Origin: Pneumocystis sp. 'macacae' | Lineage: Eukaryota; Ascomycota; Pneumocystomycetes; Pneumocystales; Pneumocystaceae | Direction of reading: 5' to 3' | Length of the DNA stretch: 64,000 nucleotides | NCBI GenBank assembly: GCA_018127085.1 | Contig: CM030732.1 | Coordinates: forward strand, 372,001 to 436,000 | In this document: piece after piece, positions 39,990 through 52,570 of the stretch | Position numbering within the stretch: the first letter of the stretch is position 1 | Layout of the letters: each line of letters begins with the position of its first letter | The notes under the pieces: model-generated | The model's database searches: none | Told to the model about the DNA's origin: nothing | What the model saw: the letters and a program-made list of their open reading frames with translations, nothing else | Translations under genes and position numbers: made by a program

Positions 39990-41256
39990 TTTTAGATGCA
40001 TTTTTAAATTATTCGATTTTTATATTTTTTTAATATATAATAATATATAATGCATTTATTTTCTTTTACATAGAAAATGCATTTAAAAATATTTTCAGAT
40101 TTAAAAGAGTTTTTGAATAATTTTGTTCAACAAGAGTATTTTTTTAATTTGTTAGGGCTTTAACAAAAAGTTTCTATTTTAATTAAATAATATATTCTTA
40201 TATAAATCAAGAATTTGAAATTTTATATATATAATTTATTAATTTTAAAATCACAAAACAAATTCAAACAATGTATTGAAACAATAACAATAATAAATTT
40301 TTCAGTTTATAATTTAGTTTTTAAATATTATAATATTATACTCTTCAAGATTAATATTTTAAAATTAAATTTAAAACAATATTATTTTTTTCTTTAGATC
40401 TAATATAACATAGAAATCTAAAAAATATACTTATCAATAACATAATACAAAAACAAAGTTCATATTTACATGAAATATACTGGTATTATAAATAAATTAG
40501 CAATGTTTTTTTAAAACAATAACTAACTTTAGCTCAAAATTTTATAAATTAATCATATTTTTATTAACAAAAATTATAAAACATTTGATAAGTAAAACGC
40601 ATTTTAGACAATAAAAACTAAAAGTTTTAATATTAAATAATTTATTAAAATTAACATATCCGTAAATATAAATTTAAACTTTATTAAACCAAATATTATT
40701 TCTTAAAAAAATTTGGAAAAAGCTGTAAATTAATTTGATTAAAAATCAATAAATTGAAATAAAACAATTATAATTTATGTATATATTACAACTATTCTTT
40801 GAACAATTGAAAATATTAAAAAAATTTAATAAGACAAAATTTTCAAAAATATGTAACCAAAATAAGTCTCTAAATGGGTTTAAAAACACCGACTTCAAAG
40901 GAAATATATAAAGAAAAATTGGTCTTTAGGAATATTAATTGTACATAATGTCTAAGATGACTTATGGGCGAAATGTAATACGACAAATAATGTTCCAATA
41001 ACAATTATATTTATTGACATATAGGAGTCGTTTTAGCAAATTGCTGCATTCGACAAAAAACTCGAAAAATGGAATACATTTGAACATAATAATATTTTGC
41101 CTTAAACCAAAATCAAAAAATCTTTAATGTCTGAAACTCTGTAATCTTAATTCTTTAAAAAACATTTTTAAGTCGAGTTTTCATTTACAGAAAAACAGTC
41201 ATATCCTTAAATGTTGCCAAGAATTTACAACTACATATGTTGACTATACCACACAT
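39990..41256. other. AT-rich intergenic spacer RPL10 / Tra2-like gene
   Basis: 1.27 kb between convergent genes. No coding frame, RNA gene or repeat array is visible; the plus-strand frame at 40215-40397 is low-complexity. Confidence 0.5.
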
Positions 41257-42303
41257 CTAACGATATTCTCTTTCACGGCGGTCTTTATCATGCCCTCTAT
41301 CATCATATCGTTCACGACGGAAATCATGGGGTTCACGACGATCATGGCGTGAAGAATATCTATCACTATAGCCCTGATTACGTAGTCCACGGCGATCATC
41401 GTAACGATCTCCATAACGATCACTATAACGATCTCCATAACGATCATTATAACGATCTCCATAACGATCTCCATAACGATCACTGTAACGATCCCCATAA
41501 CGATCACTATAACGATCTCCATAACGATCACCACGACGATCTCTGTAATAATCTCGGCTGTATGAATCTGAACGACGAGAAGCATAATTGTCTACACTTT
41601 ATTAATCATATAAAAACTCTAAATCAAAAATACCGCGCCTACGAGGACCCATGTAAGTTCCAGGTGTAGATGTCCCTGTACCATTTAAATATTTTGATAT
41701 TAAAAAAAAATACATACGAGGACCACCTCTACGAGCTTTTTCTACACTACATAAATAAATAAACAATCATAACAAAAAACTAGTTAATAGTCACCTAAAA
41801 ACCCTCCCATAATATTCTTGCCCATTTGCTGCCTCAATGGCTTTATCTGCATCTTCAGGAGTAGCCATAGTAACGAAACCAAAACCTCTGGACTCTTTTG
41901 TATAAGGATCTGAAACAATACTACATTTTACAACACTCCCAAAGCGAGAAAAAATCTCTTCAAGTTCTTTTTCATCCATACGAGGTGCAATGCCAGATAT
42001 AAATAAATTGGTCCCCGGATTTTCAGCTGCAACATCATCCTGTTCAGTACTTTAAAGAAAAAGTAAGAATAGAGTAAACACAATAAAACCACTATACCGA
42101 GATACTCGTCCACTTGGTGAGCGAGACCGTGATCTTTCTTGCTTATCATAATTGGTTCCTCGATCTGGACGTTCGTAGTCTCCATCAGCCCCTCGATGAG
42201 AAAGATCTTCTAATTGCCTATAAGCTGTCTATTATTATTAACTGACTGATCCTCTACCATGGCGAGAGGGATCTCTTTCATAATCAGGCCATTGATTTGT
42301 CAT
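41257..42303 (-). CDS. TRA2: Tra2-like SR protein: one RRM plus an Asp-Arg-Tyr repeat tail
   Basis: Likely nuclear splicing regulator. The central RRM is complete: RNP2 NLFISGI and RNP1 SRGFGFVTM (KESRGFGFVTMAT), ending GRVFSVEKARRGGPR, which matches transformer-2 proteins. Before it lies a short Arg/Ser segment (ERSRSRSPSGR). After it comes a C-terminal tail made of repeats of DRY followed by Gly, Ser or Asn, coded at about 41385-41545, then RRER-type sequence and a TAG stop at 41257. About six exons; introns are 42107-42052-like (GTATAG donor), one near 41820 (GTGACT donor), and two in 41600-41735. The join at about 42220-42255 is the least certain (33-nt intron, GTAGAG donor). The ATG at 42303 is the first in frame, but the frame stays open upstream to about 42375. 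Confidence 0.82.
41385..41545 (-). repeat. In-frame 12-bp minisatellite in the Tra2-like gene
   Basis: The unit CGATCNCCATAA (plus strand; N mostly T or A) is repeated about 12-13 times, giving Asp-Arg-Tyr-X units with X = Gly, Ser or Asn. Because the unit length is a multiple of three, copy-number changes would keep the frame. It forms the arginine-rich effector tail in place of a classical RS domain. Confidence 0.9.
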
Positions 42304-43980
42304 ATTCCTTTGCTCTAACTTCTTAAACTTTTTGTAAGTTCCACGATTTTTCTTGTCAATTTCAATTAAACCCTGAAATGTAAAATTTCTTAAGATATTT
42401 CTCTAAACCTAACCCTAATTTTTGTCAACATTTTTAAAAACATTAAAATACTTTTTTTTTACACTTAAATGACAAAATACATTTTTAATTCTTAAAATTA
42501 TTTAAAAAATATTGAATATATATTATTTTGAGATATTTCAGAAAACGAAGTTTTTATAATTTTTAGACACAAATAAAATCAATTATACTTTCTAAATAAA
42601 ACTCTTAAAATTTAAAACAGAAAAAATAATTAAAAAAATGATTCATATTTAAATATAAAGAGATGTTAATCAATAAACTTGTTTTCTTTAGAATGTATAA
42701 AATATTACTACTTTTTAGAATTAATATTATCTAGAAGATAGACAAATTAAAAACACATTTTTCATATTTATGTATAAATTATTTAGAAACAATTAAATTA
42801 TTTTTAACTTTTAATAAAATGAGCTTGAAACTTAAGTCTAAAAAATTAAAAAATAAAATGGAGATATAAAAAAAAGTAAATATATAAAACGTAAATACGA
42901 ATAAATTCAAAAAACATTTAAATTATATATTTAGTAGAATAAGTAAGCTAATAGGATAGTACAAAGACTCTAAATTATGAGAATTTTAAAAGAATTTTAA
43001 AAGCAAAAATCAACTTGAAGTAAAATCAAAACAAAAAACAGATAACAAAAAGACTTTTATTAAAAAATAGAAAAAATATATAACAATTAAAAATAAAATA
43101 TATAATAAAAATCATAAATTAATATGAATAAAAATATGAACTAATATAAATAAAACAAGCATATAATAAAATTAGAATACATTGAATTTAAAAAAAAATA
43201 CATATTAATAACATCATTATAAATAAAGCGCATTCCAAATAGTATTTAATATTCTATCTTTTTAGTTTTTTATATAATTTTTATAAAAATTAATTTATCT
43301 AAAAATCTATATCTTTTAAAAATAATCGAAAACTAATATTAAAAAATAATACTGCTAAATATATTATCTTGTAAGTTATATTCTGAATATAATTTTTGAA
43401 ATATAACTTGAACAATATTAATATTAAATCCTTCATGGCAAGCTTTATATTCTTATAAATACACACCATTAAAACGTTCAGTACCATTATTTGTATATTC
43501 TAGTATCAAACAAAATCATATTTTTTTATTTCTATTAATCTTAAATATTTTTACAAAATCAACAAAAACGTAAATCATTTTTAAAGCATGTGTGAAAACT
43601 TATTAAAAAAGTCATGAGATTTCGCTAACACAAATCGTTTTACGAATCAGATACAACAATAACTACTCTTTACATAAATTTAAATACTAAATTAAGGGTT
43701 AAACTTACCTCAATTAAAAAAATGTTAAGATTTAAAAGAGAAGTTTGATGAACTTTTTAATTCCTTTTTGATTCAAATAAAGAATTATCTTTAGAAAATC
43801 AAAAAATTAAGAGCTAATAATTGTAAAAATTACGAAACAATGTGACATTTTTCAAAGATTTATAATTTTTCTATTCTCATTTTATATAGCAAATTGGAAA
43901 ATTCTTGTTATTTAAAGCATTATAAAAATATTTTAAAGATACACTTTTATCATCGATCTTAAAGGGTGCTTTTCAAGTTT
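42304..43980. other. Core-to-subtelomere transition spacer
   Basis: About 1.7 kb without an intact gene. A telomere-like tract, AAACCTAACCCTAA, occurs at 42405-42418 just upstream of the Tra2-like gene, and an AAGGGTTAA at about 43693. From about 43.95 kb on, Msg-like fragments begin (next entry). Otherwise plain AT-rich sequence. Confidence 0.5.
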
Positions 43981-45210
43981 CTACTCTTGAAGATACTCAA
44001 TAATTCGTTAACGAACTTCACAAATGTTATTCTATAGTTAGCCTCGGTTTTAATATTCTGGAATTGTGCCATCAAGTATAGAATATACATGAATCTCTTT
44101 TGGAAAGTATTAGCAAAGCTTGTCCACATCTTAATTCTTATATCAACCGATTGCTTTCAAAGAATTTAAAATACATCGCAAACTATATATGTATTATCAA
44201 AAAATGCATCTTTTGTTTACTTCTAATTGTTTTACATTACTCTTTAATGGTTAGAAAAAAGGAATTTTACACTATATAAAAACAAAAATCTGTTAAAAAT
44301 ACATTTACAAACTTCACGAGGCAAATTCAACTAAGTAAATCTACGTTAGTATTTGCAAAAGTAAATTTGGGCTTTTTCTAAAATAAGAAAAATGACATTT
44401 ATTTTCTTTTAGGAAACTATATCTTTTTATACTTACATCTTTAATGTCACACGATTGTAGTTTCTGAGAAAATGCAATATATTTCTTAGACAAATTACTA
44501 AAAACCCATAAAAATTGACAAAAAATGAATTTCGTAATTCAATAAAAAGTATAGGATGTTCTTTGAAAAAGATTTAAAAGATAAAACAATTAGTAGACCA
44601 AAAGCGGATATAACCACAAAGGATCCAAAAAACGCTTATAAAGCATTTCACATAATTAAATAATAGAACTAGAGGACTCGAAATTTTGTAACTTTGGATA
44701 TTTTTTTTAAACTCGACCATTTTTTTAAAAATTTCTTTTCTTAGAGATTATTGGTTTTATTTTTTTACAAAATTCATAGAAATTAAGTTAAAAGATGGGA
44801 TATAAAGATATTAAAAAAGAATAAAAAGGCAATGAAAGCAGCAAGCTATATTTTATCCAAGTTAAGCAGCTAGTAATAAATTAGCTATCAGATTTCTAGA
44901 GAATGTCCTAGAAACACTTAATGATACAATAGATACGGCACAGTTCAAGTTTGTAAGCACAAAGATTCAAATAACGAAGAGATAGAAGCATTTCATTTAA
45001 TACCAATAGTGTTTGATCTATATCCTAGATTAAAGGAGATATTATTCTTGGCGGGAAAACTATAGATCTAGAAAAGGATACAAATATCAGGATACATGAA
45101 TAATGGATGAATGTCCAAAATTAGGACAGCTAAAAATAAAACATCAGAAACAACAATCAAAGACATAACTACTACAAGAACAAGTTCACTCAACAACAGA
45201 AACAAGAGAC
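43980..45210 (+). pseudogene. Heavily decayed Msg-superfamily relic
   Basis: No long frame remains, but fragments read in order in scattered frames match Msg genes to the right. The fragment NELHKCY (44,007-44,030) and CPHLNSYINRLLS (about 44,121) align with LLEKCYC and CRYLDKYLGEFFS of the pseudogene at 45.8 kb. VFAKVNLG (about 44,350) aligns with LFMGQMDLG there, with similar spacing. At 44,800-44,880 GYKDIKKE and KAMKAASYILSK align with YEDIKKKAVEAMGKANLILSK of the A1 gene at 57 kb. EEIEAFHLIPIVFDLYPRLKE (about 44,970-45,030) aligns with KELEAFDLVSQAFGLYVELKE. A Thr-rich remnant follows at about 45,150. Stops and frameshifts are frequent, so it cannot be expressed as such. Confidence 0.68.
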
Positions 45211-45835
45211 TGGGAGTCCAGAGATGAATGAGGACTAGAAAAGGATATATTTAAAAAATGAGCAAGCAAAATAGCGACAAAGACTACAGAATAGACCAAA
45301 AGAGTGACATTTTTCATAAATTTACAATGCATCTTTACATGTGTTCTTTATCACTCTTATCGCCTGCGCTTTTTATAAGCCATTAGTCAAACTATGTTTA
45401 CATTTATTCCACTGTTCCCATCATCATGTAATTGCCCATACAGGATTGACTGATAATACCGGACACACTCATTTGTATCAAAAAATTCAGTTATTTCGTC
45501 TTTACTGCTACTTTTAGCATCAAATTCAACATAAAACAAAATGAACGATATAAAAATCAGTTTTTCAGTAAAAATTATTCTTTAATTTTTTTATAAATAT
45601 ATTATTTATAATAATTACATGAAATAAATCTTAATTTTATTAAAATGATAAATGAGAAAAATTAATTTTTATAGAAAACAATCGAACTGATTAGGAAACC
45701 AATAATGTTAAAGATAATAATTTACCATTCTATAATTCATATTTTTAATCTAAAATGTAACACCAAATCCAATAGTGTTAAATAGTGTTAGTGCTAAGTT
45801 TTCATGAAAAGACTAAGGCTTATTGCCTCTTTTAA

Positions 45836-48290
45836 ATGAAAGCCTTTATCTTTACGCTTTTGAGCGCAATACCATATGCTTTCTCGAAGAGTATTTGTAC
45901 TCATGGTAGGATTGTTTTCTATTTGCTTTTGATTTTTATCTTTTAGAACCAGAAGGGCGCTTAAATTTACTTAGGTCAAGAGAAAATAGAAATTATGGTC
46001 GATCAATAGATCATGGATTAGTTAATTTATTATCAGAACGTTTCCCGTCTTCATCTATGTGGTCAGTTGTTTTAGGTGATGATACTTCTATGTACAGTCT
46101 TATGCTAGAGAGGTCTATTACGACTGAGGAAAAATGTAAATCGTTTCTACAAAGTTTATGTCGAATTATCTCGAAACTGCAAAGAGGGAATTTTACTGAT
46201 ATACTAGAGAAGTTATGTGACGAGGCTAAAAGAAATAAATATTGCAAAGGTCTATTTACCGAGGGGCACTCTATTAGAAATGACTTACTTAAAAAATGTA
46301 ATGGTCTAAAGACTGAACTTGAATATTATCTTCATTATGGCGAAGATGCATTTCTAGCGGAAAAGAATGCAAGAACAGAAGTTGAACATTGTGAAAATTT
46401 AGAAACATTGTGCAACGTTTTTGAAAGAATTTGTCATGACACTATTGCCACTTTATGTACCAGATTTAAAGGACTCTGTTATAAAAGACTTTATGCAGAT
46501 TATGAAGATAGAATATTGTTGAGGGTGATAGATGACGACCTAGTATATAATGAAGCAGGCCATTATCCAAACTGTGTTTGGAATCTTCTTGAGAAATGTT
46601 ATTGTCTAACTTCTATGGGACTCAGTATGGTGAGCTCCTGTTTTATACCGGCAGAAACATGTCAGTATTATGCTGAAGGTAAAAAGACAACTTGTAGATA
46701 TTTAGACAAATATCTTGGAGAATTCTTCTCAGGGGAGAAACTAGATATAACAGGTTATACTCAAAAAATACCGAGAAATAATTGTTCATTCCTTGGTGTC
46801 TGTTACTACTATTCAGCACAGTGTCGTAACCAAACAATAAAAGACCTTTGCAATTCAACAGTAGTAGAAGAATGCTCTGAAGAAAATGATTCAGACCTGC
46901 TGTTCATGGGACAGATGGATTTGGGCACTTGTAAATCAACATTTAAAGATTTTAATTTAACCTGGTATTTTTCTGGAGAAAAGGGAGATGGCATTTTGTT
47001 TCCTCACAAAGATCCATATCTTACTTCTCTTCTAATATACGGATCTTCTTTAAGAAGAAGACCTGATAGTTTAGAGCAAAGATGCAAAGACTTTCTTAAA
47101 TCTCGTCATAGTACTAGTACATATGTGTTTCCTAATCTCAAGACATATTGTAAGAGTAAATGTACTGATGAATACGATAATATAGATACTGAAGTGAATA
47201 AAATGTCTATTAATTTGAATGCAATGTTCAAAGAATTAGGTCTTAGCTCTTCAGAAGGTGTTTGGGCCATACTATGGAATAGCACAGCAAACAAAATCAC
47301 AAAGCCTCAATGTATAATGCTAACAGAAGAATACTTTTATCTTAAACGTCTTTGTTCCTGTATTAAAGATATATGTGTTAATCTAAGGGCTTTATGTTAT
47401 ACAGTGGGTACAAAAAGGTCCAACTTGAATAGTTTTTGGAAAAAACTTAAAGAATTACCGTCCCTTGATTTAAATGTTTTTAATTTTGAAGATAAGTCGA
47501 CCAGCTGGTCTAGCGTAGATAAACCTATTTAAGATTCATGTACTAAATTTGGGGCAACCAATGAAATACTTTTTAGATGGTACTTACGTCCTATCTTAAG
47601 TACTCCTCACATTTCCATTAAAAACCTATTTACAAGATTACTTCGTGATTTTTCCTGGAGACAGATTTAGTATGGAGCTTCAACTATACAGATGGGAATC
47701 GTACTTTAACAGAATGTGCATATTATTTTTCAGAATGTAATAGTTTATCTGGTATTTTTAGCAATCTTACTCATAATTGCACAACATTACGAGAAACATC
47801 TCTTAATGGCTATAAACCTAAAAAGCCTACGCTTATTAAGTTGATTTGATTCTAAACTTGAGCAGGTTTTATCTTGGAAGGATGAGCTATGTCCTTTAAA
47901 TAGAATACAATTTGGTTTTACTTTTTACTTTTTAGCAGAGCATTATTTTAATAATACTACTAAAGGAATTATTTATTTTTTAATTTTTTTAACAATTCAA
48001 AAGGCAAATTTTTCAAGAATGCATCAAAATATGAATATTGAAAACAAAATAATTATCTTGTGAAGAAACTAAATAAAGACTTCATTACTAAAAACAAGGC
48101 TGATTATAACGGACTTTTGTCATTAAACTCGTTTCTTTTTATCATAAATGTAATCTAGAATTTATACTCTACTTTCTAAAGTCAAAAACTATTGTTGGAC
48201 GTAGAAACCAACAGGATTTTAAATATCATTGCATTCAAAGAATCCTAGACAACAAAATTCATTTGAAATTAGTCTCTTGTTCTAATCAAT
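45836..48290 (+). pseudogene. msg: Msg-superfamily side-family member, truncated / pseudogene
   Basis: Exons 45836-45905 and 45947-47532 join in frame to 551 residues: a signal peptide (MKAFIFTLLSAIPYAFSK), then a Cys-rich surface-protein body with Msg-like blocks (CKSFLQSLCRI, CENLETLCNVFERIC, NLLEKCYC, CSFLGVCYYYS) and several Asn-X-Ser/Thr sites. Divergent from the classical Msg. It ends at a TAA (47530-47532), but the same frame continues after it for about 45 residues (SCTKFGATNEILFRWYLRP...), then a frameshift near 47,665 opens CAYYFSECNSLSG-like sequence with Asn-X-Ser/Thr sites to about 47,848, and weaker fragments go on to about 48,290. I read this as a once longer Msg gene that has lost its C-terminal Thr-rich and GPI region. 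A short secreted form cannot be excluded. Confidence 0.75.
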
Positions 48291-49397
48291 GAAAACATTT
48301 CTTGATAAAAATTTAAAATATAGTTTCTTCTGGATGAATATAAAATATATCTTATAAAAATATACACCCTTTCTATTTAATTACTTTATATTCTTCATAT
48401 AATCACTCTCTTATTGATATCTTTTATATTGTATTTTCCATTTCTTCACGTTTACATTTGCCTCAGGTTTATTCCACACTTTTATCCACAAAGAAATTCA
48501 GGCATAAAAAATAGAGCATATTTTAAAGATCAATCATTATATGATTTGTTTTTAATTTTATATATATTATAATGCATTTTAATTTTATGAAAAACTTTGT
48601 AGATATATCTATAGTTATCATTCTAAAAAAATATAAGATATGTAAGATGATGGTTCATAAAATAGAATACTTTATTATGGAAATATCTAAAATGTTGATT
48701 TTAGGAAGATTAACATATAAAATATCAAATAATTTATAAAAATAAAAAATATAGATTAAAACTAAAGCATATGAAGAAATCAATAAAATTCAAAAACAAC
48801 AATTATTAGTATTTAAATTAATATTTTTATAATTTGAAATCTATAAAAGCAAAAAAATAAACAATATATTTAAAATACGAAACAATATCATCTGGACAGC
48901 TTTAAACTTGGGTTTTAACTCAAAACCAAATGTAGAAAATGAATAAAATGAACCATGGATAATTAAATATTAAATACATGAAATAATTTTGAATAAAAAA
49001 TAAATAATGAAAATTTTATCTATATTTCTAAAAGATTTTATAAAATTTAGTAAAGCTAAATTAAATAAAAATTATAATATATATGTGTCTATAAATATAT
49101 TAAAAGACAAGAAATAATAATAAAAAGTAATAAAAGTTATAAATATTAAATTATTAGTAATAAAATTATATCATTTAAAATTTTCATTCTATTTTAAAAA
49201 GTTCATAAAAATTTACATGCCTGAAAATAGGAACTGAATGAAAAGTTGAAATGTTTAAATCTAAAAAAATAATATTTATTTTTATTGTATAGCAAGTAAT
49301 TTTATTGTATATCCGATATTTAACGAGAATCACTTTCTACGTTTTCACTCAAATATGAAGCATTTTTTATGAAAGCTATTACTTATTGTCATTATAA
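48291..49397. other. AT-rich spacer before the Msg-related gene
   Basis: 1.1 kb with no credible frame and no repeat array. The last 200 bp should hold the promoter and 5' UTR of the gene at 49398. Confidence 0.45.
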
Positions 49398-52300
49398 ATG
49401 AAAGCATTTGTGTTAGCTGGGTTTCTTGGTATAGCACATGCTTTCTCGAAAAATATTGGTATCTTGTTTTTTCTTTTTCTTTTATTTAATTTTTTTAGAA
49501 CATGTTCACAAGAGATCTATTTCACTAAATTCATCACAAATTTTACCATTATATGTAGAGTACAGAAACTTTTGAGTAATCTTAGAATGTATAAAATTAA
49601 TTTTTTTATAGTGAAGAAGGGGCTTTTGCTTTAATTTTAAAAGAAAATGCAATAAATGGTCAATGTAAAATAAAATTACAAGAATATTGTGAAAATGTAA
49701 GAAATAAGACTCAAGTACTAAAAAAAGTTTTCCCAGAACTTCTAATTGCATGTGAAGAAGATAAATTAGATGAAAAATGTAATGATTTAAAAGAAAGTAT
49801 TATAGAACGATGTAAAATATTTAAACAGAGTTTGCAACATATCCTAGTTAAAGCATCAGCAACTCTCTCAAATTGTTTGATCCAAGATGAATGTATATTT
49901 TTGGAAGGAGTATGTCCGGAAGAACTTAAAGAAGGATGCAATTATTTAAGAACGTTATGCAGAGAAAAGATACGAGATAATTTGAAAATAGAGTTTCTTT
50001 TAAAAGCCTTTTCTGGGGATCTTAAAATTAAAGAAGCCTGTGAACAAGTAATTAATAAGAAATGCTTTATGTTTATGGAAGAAAGCGATGAACTAATGAA
50101 GTTTTGTATAACTTCTGATAGATGCGGTAGACTTATGAAATTGATGGAAGATAAATGCATGTATTTAAAGTTTGATATTGAGGATTTTATAAAAAATTCT
50201 AAAATATCAAAAAAACAATGTAATTCATTACTTGAAGAATGTTATTTTCATAAATCGGATTGTAATAATACTCTTGAAAATTTATGTAAAGAATTAGAAA
50301 AAAAATGTGAAAAGGAAACAAAACATGCATTTTTTACTTTAGAATTTTGTTTAATGGGAAAAGAGATTACATTAGTGGAAAGAATAATAATAAAAAAAAT
50401 ATTTGAAGATGAAATTGGAAAACCAGGAATAAAGGATACAATTGATCTTTTGGCATTAATTTCGGATAATAATTTGGATAATTGTGAGACTAATCTTGAA
50501 AAATGTTACGAGTTTTGTAGCTTTTTACCTCAATTAGAGAATTTATATGATAACACTAAAAAAAAGATGAGTAAAACTGAAGTATGTACTACTTTAAAAG
50601 AAAAATTGAAGCCTAAATGTAAGGATTTAAAATTAAAATTGTATAACTTGTTGTTATCGAACACTAGCGAAGATAATGAAGATGCTGCAATATTAGAATG
50701 GACTAAGCAATCTCCTGAGCTTGATGAAAACCTTTGTACAGATTTGGAATCAAAATGTTTTTATTTAGAAAAGCTTTGTAGTGACACTGGTATTAAAATA
50801 ATCAATGCATGCATTAATACAAGATCAGCATGTTTAAAGACACGTCTTTTTAGAAGAGATTATCAAATATTTCAGAGCATATTAAAAGGAAAGCTACACA
50901 ATTTAGCACTAGAAAGTGCTCTCAAAACATGCATAAATGGATTATTAAATATATGTAGTAAGATAATTGACATCGAAAATTCTGTATCATTGGATTTTTG
51001 CCTACAACCATGGAACACTTGTCATATGCTTGCATATGATATTGAAATACAGACTCAGGAATTTAGAACGGGTTTGGATCGGAAAAGGGATTTCCCGAGT
51101 GAAGAGAATTGTAAAGAACTAGAAAAAAAATGCGAAATATTAGGACAAGATTCAAAAATGAACGATTTACCGTGTCTTACAGTCAAAGAACGATGTAATC
51201 ATTTGAGGAATGCAAAAGAATTAAAAGAGATTTTGTTAGAAAGACAAGTAAAAAAATTGAGTGATTTAGACATATGCATAGAAAAAGTATCAGAAATATG
51301 CAATAACATGTCCAAAAGAAAAAGAATGAGGTTTGTTCTTTCATGTATACAATTAAACACTACTTGCCAGATGATCACCAGAGATATTAAGTTTAAATGT
51401 ACTACGTTGGGAAAGAACATAGATTTTATGAAAGTTTTAGAAAAAACAAAGGACATAGGTGCAGATAAAGGACCAGAATGTGACCTCTGGGAGCCTTATT
51501 GTGACAAGTATATGTCGAATTGTGAGAAACTTGTAGAAGATAATGGGAAAGATGGAAAGTGTAAAAAATTAAAAGAAAATTGTAAATCATATCGCGAGTC
51601 ACAGGATAAAGAAAAGGAAATTATGTATAAATTGCAAGGAAGCCTTAACGAAAATAATTGTGAATCAGCTCTTGATAAACACTGTTTAGATTGGGCTGAA
51701 ATAGGTAATGATACATTCAAGAATTTTTGCATTGATAGTACTGGTGCTAAAAATGATACAATTAAAACCGAGCTATGTAAAAAATTAGCAAAACGAATGA
51801 AAGAAAGATGTACAGAATTGTCTACGAAACTAGAGAGTATGGTAACTGAAATACAAAAGAGTGTAGAAGCTGTTAAGGAATTGAATAAAATTGCAGACAA
51901 CGCATTAGAAAATGTAAAATTTACTTTGAATAAACAAAAAACAGGTATAAGTAATGCAGCATTGTCTCTACTCTATAATGCAAATGCAAACATAAAAACA
52001 GGTCTAAAAGAAGATACAGTTCAGAAGAATCAGTCTGAATATGTACAACAGAAGGATGCAGATGTAAATATCACTGATAGAGAAGCTATGGCATTTGATG
52101 CAGCAATTGAAGCGTTGGAGGTATATACAGAAGTGAAAGCAGAGTGCAAAGATCTATTATTGGAGTGTGGATTTAAAAAAGATTGTTCTGAATACAAAGA
52201 TTCATGCGAGAAAATTGAGGAAGCGTGCAATAAATTGGAACCACTAAAACTCATGTCCTCAGGGAAAGAAATAATTAATGGAACTGTTATAGAGACAACA

Positions 52301-52570
52301 ACTGTTACAGAAACAAGGTCAGATGGAAAGCAAAAGACAGTAATAGTAGAAGGACAATGTGTCTTGGTTCGCACAACGGATAAATGGGTTACAAGCATCT
52401 CGACATACACACGCACATCTGTCGTAACATCAACAGTGACACCAAGTCAATGCAAGCCGACAAAATGTGAAGGGAAAGCAGGGGATGTAAAACTGGGTGA
52501 GGGAATGAGGGTGACTAGATGGAATTTCAAGGGAGTAATATTGGCAATGATTATTTTGGCCGTGGTTTAG
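49398..52570 (+). CDS. msr: Msg-related surface glycoprotein with its own leader (MSR / type A2-A3-like)
   Basis: Secreted, GPI-type cell-surface glycoprotein, 1026 residues. Exons 49398-49458, 49499-49559 and 49612-52570 join in frame; the second donor (GTACAG) is chosen because it removes an in-frame TGA and yields DEEGAFALILKEN, matching the start of Msg (DEEHLLALILKED). Signal peptide MKAFVLAGFLGIAHAFSK. Body: repeated Cys-rich Msg modules (CIFLEGVCPEEL, CYFHKSDC, CFYLEKLC, RDFPSEENCKELEKKCE, CKDLLLECGFKKDC). C-terminus: Thr-rich stalk (TTTVTETRS, STYTRTSVVTSTVTPS), CKPTKC, then a hydrophobic GPI-type tail. It lacks the CRJE, has an ATG and leader introns, and so can be expressed in place, independent of the UCS site. 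Confidence 0.9.

Noticed and set aside
41349..41669. Plus-strand frame with an Asn-Asp-His repeat
   Set aside because: It is the antisense of the DRY minisatellite in the Tra2-like gene.
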